A DNA stretch of 64,000 bases from Otatea glauca (lineage: Eukaryota > Streptophyta > Magnoliopsida > Poales > Poaceae), in NCBI GenBank assembly GCA_036346275.1, contig CM070727.1:6005760-6069759 (forward strand). The letters run 5' to 3'. Positions 1 through 13,100 of the stretch are shown one piece after another. A program made the position numbers and the translations under genes. Under the pieces are notes generated by a model that saw nothing but the letters and a program-made list of their open reading frames with translations, ran no database searches and was not told the DNA's origin. How positions within the stretch are numbered: position 1 is the first letter of the stretch; each line of letters begins with the position of its first letter.

Positions 1-682
1 GTTTGGTGGTATATAGTTGAAGTTATGATTTTTTGATAGTATAGAATCAATTTTTTCTATATAATTATATACTTTCCCAGAGAGAATAGGATCGATCAAA
101 CTGACATTTTATACTAATTATCATGCAAAACCTCAAATTTTTCTTTTTGTGAGTTGCAGGAGGACCTTTTTCTTCTTGTTTATCCTTGTTGATTGTAGGA
201 GTACCATTTTCTCCTTGTTTAAGCAAAAGATAAAACCATTGATTAGCTGGAAATAGCTCAATATGCCAAACTTGGGCATTGATAGAAAAGAAAATCAATA
301 ACGATATTTCTTTCTTTACTGTACTATGTACCAGTAATGGGATGTAGAGGATATTTCGGCAAATGCCATAGGTGGCTGGAAGCATTGGAGACAATCAGAC
401 AAGCATGGTAGCGCTATATTACAGTGATATGTGTTAATAAACACAAATTACATCCCTGCAACTCAACTTGTAAGGTACTCCATTTTAGATAAGACAAAAG
501 AAGAAATATTACAATCAGTTACCTATCAAGATATCTTCCTGTTGAAAATTTCCTTCTTCATGACAGTATCACATTGGATTAAGTAAAAGGATTATACATG
601 AAGCTTCCAGCTATAATATAATTCAATGTATGCGTCCATCACATAACTCTACAAAGACAGTGTTGATTAATATGGATATGGC
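1..682. other. AT-rich flank, no recognised gene
   Basis: An open frame on the minus strand (65-394) is lysine-rich in its second half and matches no family I recognise. It has no convincing splice context. I see no other structure before the LTR that begins at 683. Confidence 0.4.
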
Positions 683-1082
683 TGTTAAGGGTATTTGTCG
701 TATTTCCTAGTGGGATTTTAAAAAAAATACATCTTTTAAAGAAAATTACAGAAAAAACACATCGAAAAAACAATTACATAAATATACCTATGTCGCCGAC
801 AGGACTTTTGTTGCCAATTCATTTGGCGACAAAAGCTTACTGGCCAAATGGATCTGTTAGCGAAATGAATCAGTGACAAAATCATTGGCTAAATAAAACT
901 CTGTAATTATTTTTTCGACATATTTTTTCTGTAATTTTATCTAAAAAAATGTACTTTTAAAAATCTATTTCCTAGTGTTCTCGGGTTTAGTCTTGTGTGT
1001 CCATGTACTCTATATATTTGTCCATTGGGCTATTGCAATACAACTAACCCTTCACATTTGCTCTCCTCCTCTCCTTCTAACA
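683..1082 (+). repeat. Left LTR, interrupted by a MITE
   Basis: The sequence matches the right LTR at 3692-3825 on both sides of an insertion at 713-965. Shared blocks include the promoter-like part with CCATGTACTCTATATATTTG and the TTTGCTCTCCTC 3' part. Confidence 0.75.
713..965. mobile_element. MITE with ~65-bp terminal inverted repeats
   Basis: The element is flanked by a 12-bp direct repeat, TATTTCCTAGTG, at 701-712 and 966-977. Its ends are inverted copies of about 65 bp that share ATTACAGAAAAAA and TCGAAAAAA blocks. Long inverted ends with a 9- to 12-bp duplication suggest a Mutator-type non-autonomous element. It sits inside the left LTR of the 683-3825 element, so it inserted later. 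Confidence 0.7.
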
Positions 1083-3691
1083 CAGTATCAGAGCGGGTTG
1101 TGAAACCCTAGCCACCACCCGCTTTCTTTCGCTGCTACTGCCCCTGGGGGGAGCAATCTCCACTCCCAAAGGCGACCACCTTGTAGTTGTAGTTCGTGTT
1201 TTAGCAATAGCAGCAGCAATACCACCACCACTCCCGGGAACAGCGGTCGGTGACGTAGAAGAGGGGGGCCATCTCCAGTTGTACTTAGTGTCAAGCAGTA
1301 GCAACAACAGTGCTGGATTCATGCGTCGCCGCCCTAGATTCCATCCGGCCTCCTCGAGCTCGAGCCGTGCTAGATCCAACTGCCTCACGCCACGTAACAT
1401 CGGCCCCACGTAGCCTTCCTTCGGATCTCGAGCCGCCTCTTGCTACACCATTGTACTGAGCCCACCACCCTTGCCCTCTCCGACATCGGCGCCAAAGGAT
1501 CTGCCGTTGGTAAGCTCGATCCGATCGGATCCAGGCCAGATCCGTGCAGTGGGCGACGGATCGAGCCTGGATCCGCCATCAGTAAGCTCGATCCCGACCG
1601 GATCCAGGCTGGATCATGCAGTGGACGACGGGTTCCAGCGGATCGAGCCCGAATCCATAGTTACAAACGACGCCCTCTTCTTGGACCATCGTCGCCGCTA
1701 TCTACATCGTCTTTGGCCTCCTCGGGCTCAACCTAGTTCGTGCCATCCCCGACCTGGACGCCGTCGCCCCCGATTGAGTTGATGCCACCACCTGTGATAC
1801 ACCGGCCTCCTCCACGATCCAGCAAGGGAGAGGTTAGATCCACTCGGCGGCCTAGGAGGGGAAAGGAGCCGAACGCGGAGGCAGTGGCGAAGCCAATATG
1901 AAAATAGAGGGTAGGCTCAAAAGACTAAGCTAAATTGTCATGAACATAGTCTTGTACTCTCGTGAAATCTAAATTCATGCATAAATAGAAGAGAAGTAAA
2001 GCAAAAAAAATACAATGAACATACCATCTGAATGGAAAGCGTATCCCAAAACATATACCTCGCCGTCCTTGGCTGTTGGCTCCTCGTCCACCTCTACTCC
2101 TTCAAATCCTAGATCCAGAGTCCTCTCGGCTCTGCGCTTGCACCCCACTGCGAAGACGGCGGCGCGCATCATCAGCGATCGCTGGCCGACCTTGCACCCG
2201 GCTCATCACGTCTCCTCGCACCCAACCCTAAACCCAGGCTCCTCACGCCTGACCCGCCGCCTCGAGCCCAACTTGGCAGCTCCCTCCTCGTCACCGCCGC
2301 CTAGCCTGGCAACCGCCCACTCACTGACCCAAGCACCTCGGCACCCTCGCACCAGCCGCCCTAAGCCTGCCTTGGCGTCTTCCCTCCTCGGCTCCTCGCA
2401 CTGTCGCTCTGGGAGGCCACACCCCCAGCTTCTCCATTGGCCCGCCACGCCACGCGCCTGCGCCCGGGCTTCTCATCATGCTACGTCGCTGGTCGCTTAG
2501 GGTTTGCTCAAGTGCGCATCTCTCAGTTCGATTCTCCTAGTCCTCTTTGTTCGATTTCATCTGGTGGCCTCATGTGGTGGGGATTGGGTAGTTCATGGAT
2601 GATGGATTGATATGAGGCCTTAGTTAGGATTATGTGGGCTGACTGCCTAGAAAAGGCCCAAAATCGGCGCAACATCTTCTTCCTCCTTCATTTCGACTTT
2701 AGGGCTTTAGCCTTCACCCATTTCATGGCGTGGGTAGCTCGTCATGATGTCCCTCCGGCCTTCTTCCTCGTTCTTCTTCTTCGAGGCAATGGAGCCTTAG
2801 CCATGGCAGCCGGAGGAAGAAGGGAGGGGGTTACCAACGCTAGCGTGGAGGGTAGGCTCGAGCCTGTTGAAGCCTCCCAATCGGATCGCCCCTACGCAAG
2901 GGAAAAGAGAGGAGGGAGATGATGTTGCCTCCAGCTTGGGGGTTTGCAAAGGACGAGAGGCAGAGCGTTGCGGGGAGAGACCAGTCGATCTAAGTTTATA
3001 ACAAGATTTGGCCGAAGCCGCTCCGGCTCCACCGGCTCCACCGGCTTCTCCACTGACTCAAGCTCCAGCTTCTACCTCACTAGCTCCAGCTCCGACTTTT
3101 ACCTCACTGGCTTCGGCTTCTTTCTCTGTTGTTCTGTTGCTATTGGTCTTCCGTTACGTACATCCAAGTCCTTAGCATCTATCTCTGAGTTCATCCATAT
3201 TGTGCGATTCCACAAATTCCTTGCCAGTCAGCCAATTGCTTTTCTAGCTCTCCTTCCTTTTGCATGGCAGCATCCATCGCTCTTCTCTTTTAGCAGCCAT
3301 AGATCGTAGAAGTCGTTATGATGCTGTCAGCTGCGCTTCTTCAACACGCGCCTCCGCCATCTCGGGTTTCAATCTGTGTCGCCATGCTTCTATCTATCCC
3401 TCTTCAGCTTTATTTGACAGCTCTCTTTATTTGTGTGACTTCATCATCTTCTTTGTCGTGTAGTCACGGTAGACTTTGCTCCCGCTTGCCTCTACTTTCT
3501 TAGCCCCTGCACTTTGTGCCTTATGTGCTACCGCACGACCTCAGATGAGAGATCATTTTGATACTTGACACATTTTCCAAGAGCTACATGCTGCGACAAC
3601 AACTTAAAGACTAGGACTTTGAATTTTCCCTATTTTAGTGTCTATCCTTCCAAATACAATACTATTGCATACGCCTTGCATTTGAGAGGGG
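1083..3691 (+). other. GC-rich interior of the short-LTR element
   Basis: Several open frames occur (for example 2015-2500 and 2944-3309), but they are low-complexity in Ser, Pro and Ala and overlap on both strands. I recognise no protein domain. The composition resembles 5' regions of grass genes, so this may be transduced host sequence. Confidence 0.35.
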
Positions 3692-3825
3692 TGTTAAGGG
3701 TATTTGTGGTATTTCCTAGTGTTCGTGAGTTTAGTCTTGTGTGTGTCCATGTACTCTATATATTTGCCCTTTGGGCTAACTGCAATACAACTAACCTTTC
3801 ACATTTGCTCTCCTCTCCTTTCAAC
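3692..3825 (+). repeat. Right LTR of the short-LTR element
   Basis: It starts with TGTTAAGGG and matches the left LTR nearly throughout. A GAGAGGGG purine tract precedes it. Confidence 0.75.
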
Positions 3826-5504
3826 GGCGATGTGAACATGATCTCTGAAGTATGCAACCAGTTAGCAGTCCTGCAGAAAAATATAGATTACATGAGGGAG
3901 GTAGGAGCTACCTTTAACGAATCATTAGTTTGTTTTCAAATTGCTCCAGTTCGATATCAATGCATCTTCACTATGTTAGTTAAAATTTCATTTCTTGTAC
4001 TCAACCACCATGAACTTCTCATGATCGGGCAAAAGACAAAGTACAATAACCTCCAGCATCTAGAAGTTTCAAATGACTTGGTAAAAACACTCATAATGCT
4101 GAATGAGCTTGAAATAAACTGAAGATTAGCATGCTTATTAAAACTGCCATCAGACACCTTTTCAAAACCATTAAATGGAATGCTGAGAAAATTCATTTCA
4201 TCAATCGTTCTTATCCTATCAATGTTTTTGCTATATTGAAGTTTGAACTGGCTTCACAAGCATTCCTATCATGCAAAGCAGTCAACTAAAATGTAACATC
4301 TTGGCCTCCTTTTAGGTGTGCAATTTCAAAGAATTGTAAATTTTGGCTGCGGAAAGATTGAGAACGGTAGAAAGCTTCCGCATACTTTCTTCCAGAAAGT
4401 GAAGTGCTTCACAAGTAATGGGTGATTCACTGAAGCCAATCTAACTAATGTCAACCGGTTGGTTTGCCAGATACAACCTTTCGCTAACGACAATTGTGTT
4501 AGCAATGGCATCATAGTCATAGGATGTTGTTCAAAATAATTGCTCAACCGCACTAACATTGGTGCTTCATACATTTTCCTGAACTAAAAAACTTGTGCAA
4601 TCTGAGGGCCATTTAACTGTCCATTTACAAAGGTAAATCCTACATTAATCTCATAGAGAATTACTGCGCAAATCTTTCCCCACTAGTCTACGAATCTGCA
4701 TATGATGCAGCGAGTAGCAAGTCATCGGTCGTATCAAAGGATCTAACTTTTCGTCCTTTTTTCAAGAAAAACGAAAGTTTTGCGATCTGACCACTACGAA
4801 CAATAGCAGCAGCAATAGCCACACACCTTCCCGCCGTTGCAATAGGCGGCGCAGCGGAGCCCGCGCTCGTGGCCTCCGCCACTGCGAGGCAGGCCGCGGG
4901 TGCGCTCACCGGCGAGTTGCTCCGCCCGGCCGCCGCGTGAGCCCGACGAGGCTCCACGCCGTGTAGATGTACGGGGTACGGTGCGGTTTGGTCCAGAGTC
5001 CAGACGGAGGTGTGTGCGAGTTGGTCCGGTCGGAACTCCGACCGGACCAAGTTTGGGTGCGGACCATGTTGTTACCCCACGGTCTAAATCCAATTCTGAA
5101 TGCGGGAGTTCCCTCCAGATTCAAAAATATTAAATTTTCGTCAAACTCATGCCTTTCAAACTAGTCAGAAACACTGACAAATAATTGAAAGATAAGATAA
5201 TAATACCGTCCCAATACTAATGGTGGCATCTGGGAGTGATATTTGGCTGATGGTCATAGATTCATCGGTAATTTGTTGAAGTACCTCCCTGGTAAATAAT
5301 AACTGTTGAAGTACTACGCTTCGTTGAATCCTTGACGGTCCTTACTTTTTGTCGAATAACACATGTAACACGTGATGGATTACCAACGTAGTACTGTGTG
5401 CTAGGCAGAGAAGGCATTGCTCGAAATTAAGATGGCAGAACCAGCAAGTCCGCTTGAACCCTTCTTCGAGACGAAACACCCAGCACTTTCATTGCCTAAT
5501 TTAT
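3826..5504. other. Intergenic, no recognised gene
   Basis: Short open frames occur on both strands (3565-4122 plus, 4326-4574 minus, 4688-5050 minus), but none matches a family I know. The 4,800-5,100 part is GC-rich and may be a gene fragment or a GC-rich repeat. Confidence 0.4.
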
Positions 5505-5925
5505 GGGCTGTTTGGAGGGCTGTGTTTCAATATTGTTTTAGTTTTAGGTCAAAAACTTCCTCAAATAGTATGGCTGTAAAGCAGCTGGGAATTTAAACCA
5601 CAGCAGAAGCACCTCTAATAGGTGCAGCTGCTGAGGAGGAACTTTTCAGCTGTGACTTCGCTTGACTATCTCCCACCTCGCTCGCTCCGCTTTTCCGATC
5701 TCCGCCACCCTGCCTCACTGCCTCCATGTCATCTCCCACTGGACCCCGCTGTACTTCGCTATGTTGATATCTCCCCGCTCAGTTGGCCCCCAAAAGCTAT
5801 AGTTGTAGCAGCCAGTTTGGCAAACAGCATAACAAGAAAAGCTACAGCCACCAGCTACAACTGCTTTACAGTTCAACAAAAAAAAAACAGCTTTTCAGTC
5901 CAACCGCAACTCCCCAAATAGACCC
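5505..5925. mobile_element. Tourist-like element, about 420 bp
   Basis: The left end reads GGGCTGTTTGGAGGGCT. The reverse complement of the right end reads GGGTCTATTTGGGGAGTTG, the form of PIF/Harbinger (Tourist) termini common in grasses. Subterminal blocks CAGCTGGGA and CAGCTTTTC are typical. The flanking trinucleotides (TTA near the left end, TTG at the right) only approximate a 3-bp duplication. Confidence 0.5.
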
Positions 5926-6128
5926 TTGAGCTGGATCGAGTCCAAGGGACCCAAAGTATTTTGATGACCATAATGATCCAAAAAGTGATAAAAGCACAGT
6001 GATCATTAAACCATAGTAGTATTCTGAAATCAATAAGCTCATTGTGACACTTGACCCAGCACTAGTTCTTACATAGCCCATACTTTCTGAAAACAGTTAG
6101 TTCTATCTTACGTGCATCAAGAGTATAT

Positions 6129-6700
6129 ATTTTTTTTTGAAACTAAGGCAGAAGCTCTGCCATTTATTTCAGAAAGAAAAAAAGAAGAAGCAGAATTGTA
6201 ACCTTCAGAGAGTAAATTACAAAGAAAACTGACCACCATCCCCAACATGAGGAACAACAATAGCGGAGAGAGAGCTCCAAACCTAGAACCCCACCCCACC
6301 ACCCACAAAGGCCACCAAACTTAGGCGCGACGACCCTCTACTGAGACGACCAAACCAACGCACTACTGAGACAACCACGAGCGGATCGCTGCCACAAAAA
6401 CCATCTCGACCCGAAGATGAGGGGTTCCACGTCGAGCCAACCGCAGATGCATGACACCAGCAACACCACCACCGCCGATGTGCGTGCCCTGCTCGCCGCG
6501 CTCCTGGCTCCAGTTGCCTTCGCCAGCCAAGACCTCGCCGCACCTGCTCCGATCACCGAGCCACCTCAACCACTAGCAGGATGACCGGATCTGACAAGGA
6601 GAGAGCAGATCCAGTATAAGCCAAGAGGAGGAGGCAGAGCTCGATCAGATCCGGATTAGAAGTGAGCAGGAGGGAGCGACGCTGACCCTTAGATCTGCGA
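6129..6700 (-). repeat. Possible non-LTR retroposon 3' end, antisense
   Basis: Read on the minus strand, the segment ends in an A-rich tract (T-rich at 6129-6138 on plus) after GGCAGAGCTTCTGCC, which resembles the 3' end of a processed or non-LTR retroposon. I found no reverse transcriptase and no clear target duplication, so this is tentative. Confidence 0.25.
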
Positions 6701-7009
6701 CTTCATCGCGTTGGACTCGTGGGAGATCACCATCAGCAGCAATCGCGCCATCTCCGCCGGTTCGGCACCACATGAAGCCGAGCTCAGCACCAGGGACAAC
6801 AGTTGCCTCCCTCAGCCGCTTTTGCGAAGAACTGGAAGAGGGGACAGACGGAAAGGGAGTGGAGAAAGCTTTGAAAAGGGCCCTGCCGCCGTCGGCGAGG
6901 GAGAAGACGAGTTGGGGAGCGCTCTGAGCAGAGTTTGGCGTCGCCTCCGGCGCCTTAGGGCGCCTCCAGAGTCTTTTCAGTTTTTACGAAAGCCCTCTCT
7001 AGTAATGTG

Positions 7010-8920
7010 AAGCATATATATTGGGATGGGATTTCTCCGCTATTCTACAAGCAGACAAGTCTATCATTGGGAACACAAGCAAATTGCAAGCCACTGGTGA
7101 AATGACAATGAGGTTACAGCACAGGACAGCTCAAGAGAGAGAAAATTAACCCACAAGAAAACAAATCTAAACTTGTGGAATTAAGCAAACCTCAAACTTA
7201 AGAGAGAAATTTTAACCAAATAGAAAACAATCAAGCTTCAACAACAAACCACAATCCCCCTCTAGTCTTTTGAACTATCAATTCCTTCCTGAACTTACTT
7301 TTCAAATAGCGATTCCAGACCTTACCCTGCAAAACAACCAATCACTCGTTCACTCTGCATAGGCACCAAGAACCACTCCTCTCAAATCACCTCAGCATTT
7401 CTTGATCCCATAATTTGAAATCTCAATTCTTGTCACAAGAAATTCAAGAAACTTCAGAAACAACCAAAATCAGTATGTTTCAGTTAACCTAGATTGAATC
7501 AGTGGACAGACACTCAACTCTACTGAAACTATCAGTGTCTATCCCCAAATAAAGAACAGAGAAAAAGAAAGGCTCCAATTATGACAATAATTATCAGTAG
7601 CAAGAGCCAACTATCAGGGCAATTTGGACGGTCAACAAGAAAAGGAGTCCTAGATTTAGGCAAGAATATTAAAGAAGAACTGTTTTTGAGGGAATAATTT
7701 GAGTTTCTGTGACCTGTGAGTGATCACCAAGAATCAGATTTGAAGTTATAATTTGGCCACTGCTGCATAAATTGTTGTCCTCCTATCACTTTAGTCAAGG
7801 TTGCATCCTACTGTCATTGTCTTGATGTTCACAAGACCTGGCTGGAAATGATACTACAGTACACGGCAAAGTTCTTGCAAATTGACAAGATGGCAATATG
7901 ATATCATCCTCTACTTTAACAATAATGCTGTCCTACTTGTGGTTCTTGTCAGTTTCTGCACCTATGAGCATTGCAACTATTATTTTAGAATAAAAATAAG
8001 ATAATTAACACACATTACCAGAATTTTTATACAGAAACTTGTTACTCTGTTTCAAGGTTTTTGCACAATTTTCTATACCTTAGATCATGTTTGCGACTCG
8101 TGGAAATTTAAGAAACATCGGTTTGAAGTTTGTGGGAAAACTTCTATGCTTTAAATGAGTTCTTGAAATGGCGAACTCATGTTATGCATCTTACCTATAC
8201 AGAATCATCTCACCCCCTGCTTGACTTCTTATCCACTCTCTCAGCTCACACTTATTTCAAAACCAAGAAATGGCATTTCTTTTAGAAAAACGAAACAACA
8301 CCTAGTTTCTCACTCCCTTACTCCAATTATGATCCTGAGCATCTATTTTCAGCTCAAATTGCTCCGATCGTGAGGAAATTAAGTAGCATAGACAAAACGA
8401 AAGAACCGCATCAGATCATACGTACACAGCTCGTTATGTATCAAGGATTTAAAAAGGCCAACCCAAATTAACAACAGAAGTTACAAAGCTAACAATAAAT
8501 TAAGGAAATGAAATTATCCTTGAGTGATCTAGCATTCTAGATTACTGTTTGTTCCTGATTATTCTACGAGTTGGTTGGGATTAGAGGAGACCCAGCCCCG
8601 GTGCCCCGGCCTGACCGACTGCCGCGAGTACTGTTGCTGCTTCATCCCTCCCCCGGGTCAAAGGGGGAGGTGGGCCCCCCCGACGTGGCCGTATCCGGGC
8701 GTCCGGGCCCACCCGCACGTGTCTTGTTTGCTGAGTCATGGACTCGTGTGGATAAGAGGATTAATTCGATATTTTGTGTTTAAGCCAGAGCAGATCGCGC
8801 GAAAGAAATTTTCTTCAGTGATCATTCACGCGTAACGTTGTTGTGTATGTTATTCGTTGCCGCGTCGGTGTTCAGTTGTTCAGCACTACTTCCATTTGCC
8901 GTGTGTATATATTATATTAT
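7010..8920. other. Intergenic; one exon-like minus ORF
   Basis: On the minus strand, 7326-7231 follows a TTTTGCAG acceptor-like site and stays open for 31 codons to a TGA, with a basic peptide containing KSKFRKELIVQKTRGG. That length is not significant alone, and I could not find upstream exons. The 8,570-8,760 part is GC-rich, possibly a promoter or an old CpG-rich repeat. Confidence 0.25.
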
Positions 8921-9305
8921 ATAGTATAATTACTTAGAGCATCATGGTGCCTTGGCACCATGATCTAAAAAGGATATTTTCTTTATGTATTTTCATACGA
9001 TTTTTTAAAAAAATTTAGGATGCTGAGTTTAACCAGTTTACTAAATAGTTCAAACAAGTTTGAACTGAAATTCAAACTAGAGTTTCCCTTTTTGATGATA
9101 ATTTGGTTGTAGGTATATGCTGATTTTATATATAAATCAGCAAAGCATGTGATCCAAACTCGTTCAAAATCTTTGAATTCGAGTATATTTTTTAAAGGTA
9201 TGCGTTTCATTTGAATTGTTATAGATGGGTACATACCCTAAAACTGAAATTTTTGAATAATATACTCGAATATGGCTTGAATTCGCGCATTTGAAATCAT
9301 GGTGC
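8921..9305 (+). repeat. ~380-bp MITE-like repeat, copy 1
   Basis: The left end contains a perfect palindrome, ATCATGGTGCC-TT-GGCACCATGAT (8941-8964). The body matches, in reverse complement, the segment 11564-11936 inside the first intron of the NAC gene. Shared landmarks are TATAGTATAATTACTT at one end, a TATATATAAATCAGCA-like block in the middle, and GAATTCGCGCATTTGAAAT near the other end. Confidence 0.7.
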
Positions 9306-10153
9306 TCACACACACGTACATGTTCTCCGTGTTAATTTTTTCTTTTCATGAGGTGGCCATTTTACTATGAATAACTCCTTACGAACGCTTAATCTTGTAC
9401 TTATCCAAACAAGACAATTAAACACCAAAAATAACTTAGCAGATTGCCGACCACTCTCTCTCTCTCACACACACAGTCACAAACAGATGCAGCTACAAGC
9501 TTGGATGCAATTAAGCACTGACGCTGCATGGGTACAGCTCCATTTGATCAATCAAATAATCGTAAATCCAATCAACAACTCAAGCGCCATGAAAGGACAA
9601 ACTAGGCAAGCACCGCCGAGCAGTAGCAGCTAGCTAGCGCGCGATCATCCCTTGGCACTGTTGCGATGACGACACGGGTTTGAAAGATACAGCCAGCGAT
9701 CGAGCCGCGCGTGGAAGACGACACGCGCAACATGCAACATCCTTGTTGCTCACGACCCCCGGTTGGTACTAGCGTCACCAACACTTCTCTGCGCCCATGT
9801 CTCCTTATATCTTAAGCTGCCGTGTGTGTTCTTCCTCGCTCGCTCGTCGCCTGGTCGTGATCAAACTAGCTAATATAGCCTTCTTTTTGTCAAATAGTTT
9901 CGTTCTTGAATTCGTTATCTAGACAACTAAAATACTCCATCGATCACGTCCGTCCTTGGATATCTTCCTCCAAGTGCAACAAGAAACCTGAGTATATATT
10001 GCCTTCCTTTGTGTTAATTTGAAAGTTCTTGCAGCCTGCTAGGTATATATAGGTAGTTTTGCAGGCTAGGGTTAGGGTTTTTGTTGTTCTTCGTAAGGTG
10101 AATACATACATACATATATAGCCAGTGTGTTGTGTTGAGATCGATTGATATAT
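9306..10153 (+). promoter_or_regulatory. NAC gene upstream region
   Basis: This is the interval between the copy-1 repeat and the NAC start codon. It has a CT/CA dinucleotide run (9452-9475) and several TATATA stretches close to the start (10043-10050, 10116-10122). No experimental signal can be read from sequence, so element calls would be guesswork. Confidence 0.35.
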
Positions 10154-13100
10154 ATGGAAGGATCAGGAGGAGGATCGAATAAGGAGGAGAGCTTGCCGCC
10201 GGGGTTCAGGTTCCACCCGACGGACGAGGAGCTCATCACCTACTACCTGCGGCAGAAGATGGCCAACGGCAGCTTCACGGCCAGGGCCATCGCCGAGGTT
10301 GACCTCAACAAGTGCGAGCCATGGGATCTCCCGGGTAATTATCCCAATTAATTATATTAAATGTATGTACATGTATATATGTGTATATCAGTGAGTGCAT
10401 GCATGTGTAGGCATGATCAATTTCATTAATTTGTAAAACTAATTTGAGCTAATCTTTAGGTAGTACTTGATCTTGTTTATGTGTTTAAGATTCTAAAATA
10501 TGTGAATAAATTCGTGCATCATCGATCGTATATATACGTAGGAGAAATGTTATTGTTGACTAGCTATATGTACGTAGGTATATATAGATGTGGGCATGGT
10601 TTTCAAGGAAACTTACCTATCGGGGAGTTAGTTGTCTAGCTAGTTTTCTTTCTTACGCGCATGGTGCAAATTTTTCAAAAGCTACAAGCTGCCTATAAAA
10701 ACTACTCCGTGTTCATATATCCTACATAAATTATGGGAATGGATTCCAAGCTGGGTTTCTTAATTTGGTGTACGTACTATTTTTTTGTTGCCGCTGAGTC
10801 CGTGCTTAATAGCTAGCTAATAAGTATATATGTGATGATCATCATGATATCGTACCATGTTACATATGGCATATGGACTCCTCTCTTGTCCTTTTTTTTT
10901 AAAAAAAATATGCATGGTGTGTGTATCATATATTTAGTAATTACTACCAATTCTTTGGTGACAACACATCCAGGAGTTGCCATATGGCGCCCCCTCTTCA
11001 CTTCCCTTCTCTCCCCTTCCCACCACTACCTTCTCCTCTAACACAAAAAAAAAATGATTCAAAACTTTCATATGAATTCATTCTAAAACTTTCAATTCAA
11101 AAACTTTTGGTTTGAAAACTTTCAATTTAAAAAATTTATAAAAACTTTCGGTTCAAAACTTTTAGATGAATTCAACTGAAAACTTTCAGTTTAAAAAAAT
11201 TTGATTAAAAAACTTTCAAAAATAGTAAAGAAAAGTACTTCCTATTCAAAAATTTGCACAGAAATTTGAAAACAAAAACTTTTTTGAGTCTGGGAAAGGG
11301 AATAGGGGGAAGGGGGATGAAGGGGATGCCGCTAAGTGTCACGATGAGAGAGCGTTTGAGTAGGAAAAGGAAGGAGGTGCCGTCACACATCACAAAAAGA
11401 GGATGTTTTCACCAATGATTTGGTTAGGACACTCTCAAATTAGCAATTCAGATCGTCGGTCTTTTGCCTCTTCTTCCACACAAGAGTTGGTGGTTTGGAA
11501 TACGAAAATTTCAATATTGTTGTACAGTCTTATGCGCAACTTATATATAAATGATGCCGAAATGGGGCACCATAATTTCAAATGCGCGAATTCAAGCCAA
11601 ATTTAGGTATATTTTTTGAAACTTTCAATTTTAGGGTATATACCCATCTATAACAATTCAAATGAAACACATGCCTTTGAAAAAATATATTCGAATTCAA
11701 AGATTTAAACGAATTTAGATCACATATTTTATTGATTTATATATATAATCAGCACATACCTATAATCAAACTATCATCAAAATAGTAAACTCTAGTTTGA
11801 ATTTTAGTTAGTAAACTAGTTAAACTAAATATTCTAAAAAATTCAAAAAAAATTGCATGCAAATACATAGGGGAAATACCCGTTTTGGATCTTGGTGCCC
11901 AGGCATCATAATGCCCCAAGTAATTATACTATATAGGATGACAAAATGGGCACCATAATTTCAAATGCGTGAATTCAAGCTAAATTCGGATATATCCTAT
12001 CTGTCACGCAACTTATCTAATTAGATATTATTAGTGTGAAGTATTGTATGCTATATTATCTCTAGATGTACTACTGGTACTTAATTATCAACATCTCTCT
12101 TTTTTTTAATCTACTTATGAACATCTCTTCTAGTTGTTAGATATGTACGTACTTTTTGCCGATATTTCCATATATGTAAAACACTACCAAAATTGTTTGA
12201 AGTGCTTTTAAACTTCTCTCTCAAAAAAAAAGATTAAAAGTATATATAGGCATACATACCAAGTTTTCAATTTCATACTCTTTATAAATTAAAGGTTGAC
12301 ACGACAAAGAAATGACAAATAATTTATCCGACATATGTATTTAATTTATGAGATATGTACTTAATTTATATTATCTGACGTATGTTTTTTTATCAATACG
12401 ATTGTGTTTATCTATATTTATGCCTACTCTTTGCAGGAAAATTTTATAAATTTTCAAAAGTTCAAAATTTCAATAATATTTGGCAAGCTGATTATGCTCT
12501 CCACAATATCCGCAAGTAGTAACGTACGTGCAGTACATACCCTGAATCAGGGTTTCAAAAATCGATTTGGCGATTTTCCACCGAAAACCAATTTTCAATT
12601 TTCGGAAAAAATCGTTCGAAAATCGCTCAAAAACCGGTAGAAATCGAACAAGTTCAAAGTCAATTTTTTGAAATCGGCGGTCAAACTTCATCGAAAAAAA
12701 TAAAAATCGACGATTTTCACCGAAAATCGACCAAATAGACAAAATGTTTTGACGGACGATTTTTTTTTTAGCGATTTTCACTGATTTTCCACCAGTTTAC
12801 ATCGCATAAATTTCTCGAATTTTTATTTTTAAAAAAATTAGACCGATTTATCGAACGATTTTGTTTATCGAACCGTGACGATGACGAAAATCGACGATAT
12901 TTGGAACCACGCCCTGAACGCGAACTACCTAAGTAGTCACATATATAGCCATAACAAACGATTCCAAAGCATTTATTGGCACAAAAAGACGGTTAGCTAG
13001 CTTAGCCTCTTTGGTCTTGCTTGTAATAGAACCTTCGTGCACCACATTCAACGTTTTGTTCTCTAGTTCTATGTAGATAAATAGTGGAGGTAACAAGTAG

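Larger units (their letters stand above)
683..3825 (+). mobile_element. Short-LTR non-autonomous retrotransposon
   Basis: Two direct copies of a short LTR bound this element. The left LTR is 683-1082 (about 135 bp once its own insertion is removed) and the right LTR is 3692-3825 (134 bp). The left copy starts with TGTTAAGGG and ends with TAACA. It is followed at 1083 by CAGTATCAGAGC, which resembles the initiator-methionine tRNA primer site seen in many plant copia elements. A purine tract, GAGAGGGG, directly precedes the right LTR. The 2.6-kb interior has no gag, protease, integrase or reverse transcriptase; it is GC-rich in parts, so it may carry captured host sequence. No clean 5-bp target duplication was found. 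The LTR size suggests a TRIM-like or other non-autonomous class, but the interior is longer than a typical TRIM. Confidence 0.72.

Noticed and set aside
2015..2500. 161-codon Ser/Pro-rich plus frame
   Set aside because: Low complexity inside a retrotransposon interior; no domain.
10145..10153. Earlier non-ATG start for the NAC gene
   Set aside because: The frame begins with TTG there; the first ATG is at 10154 and leads directly into the NAC domain.
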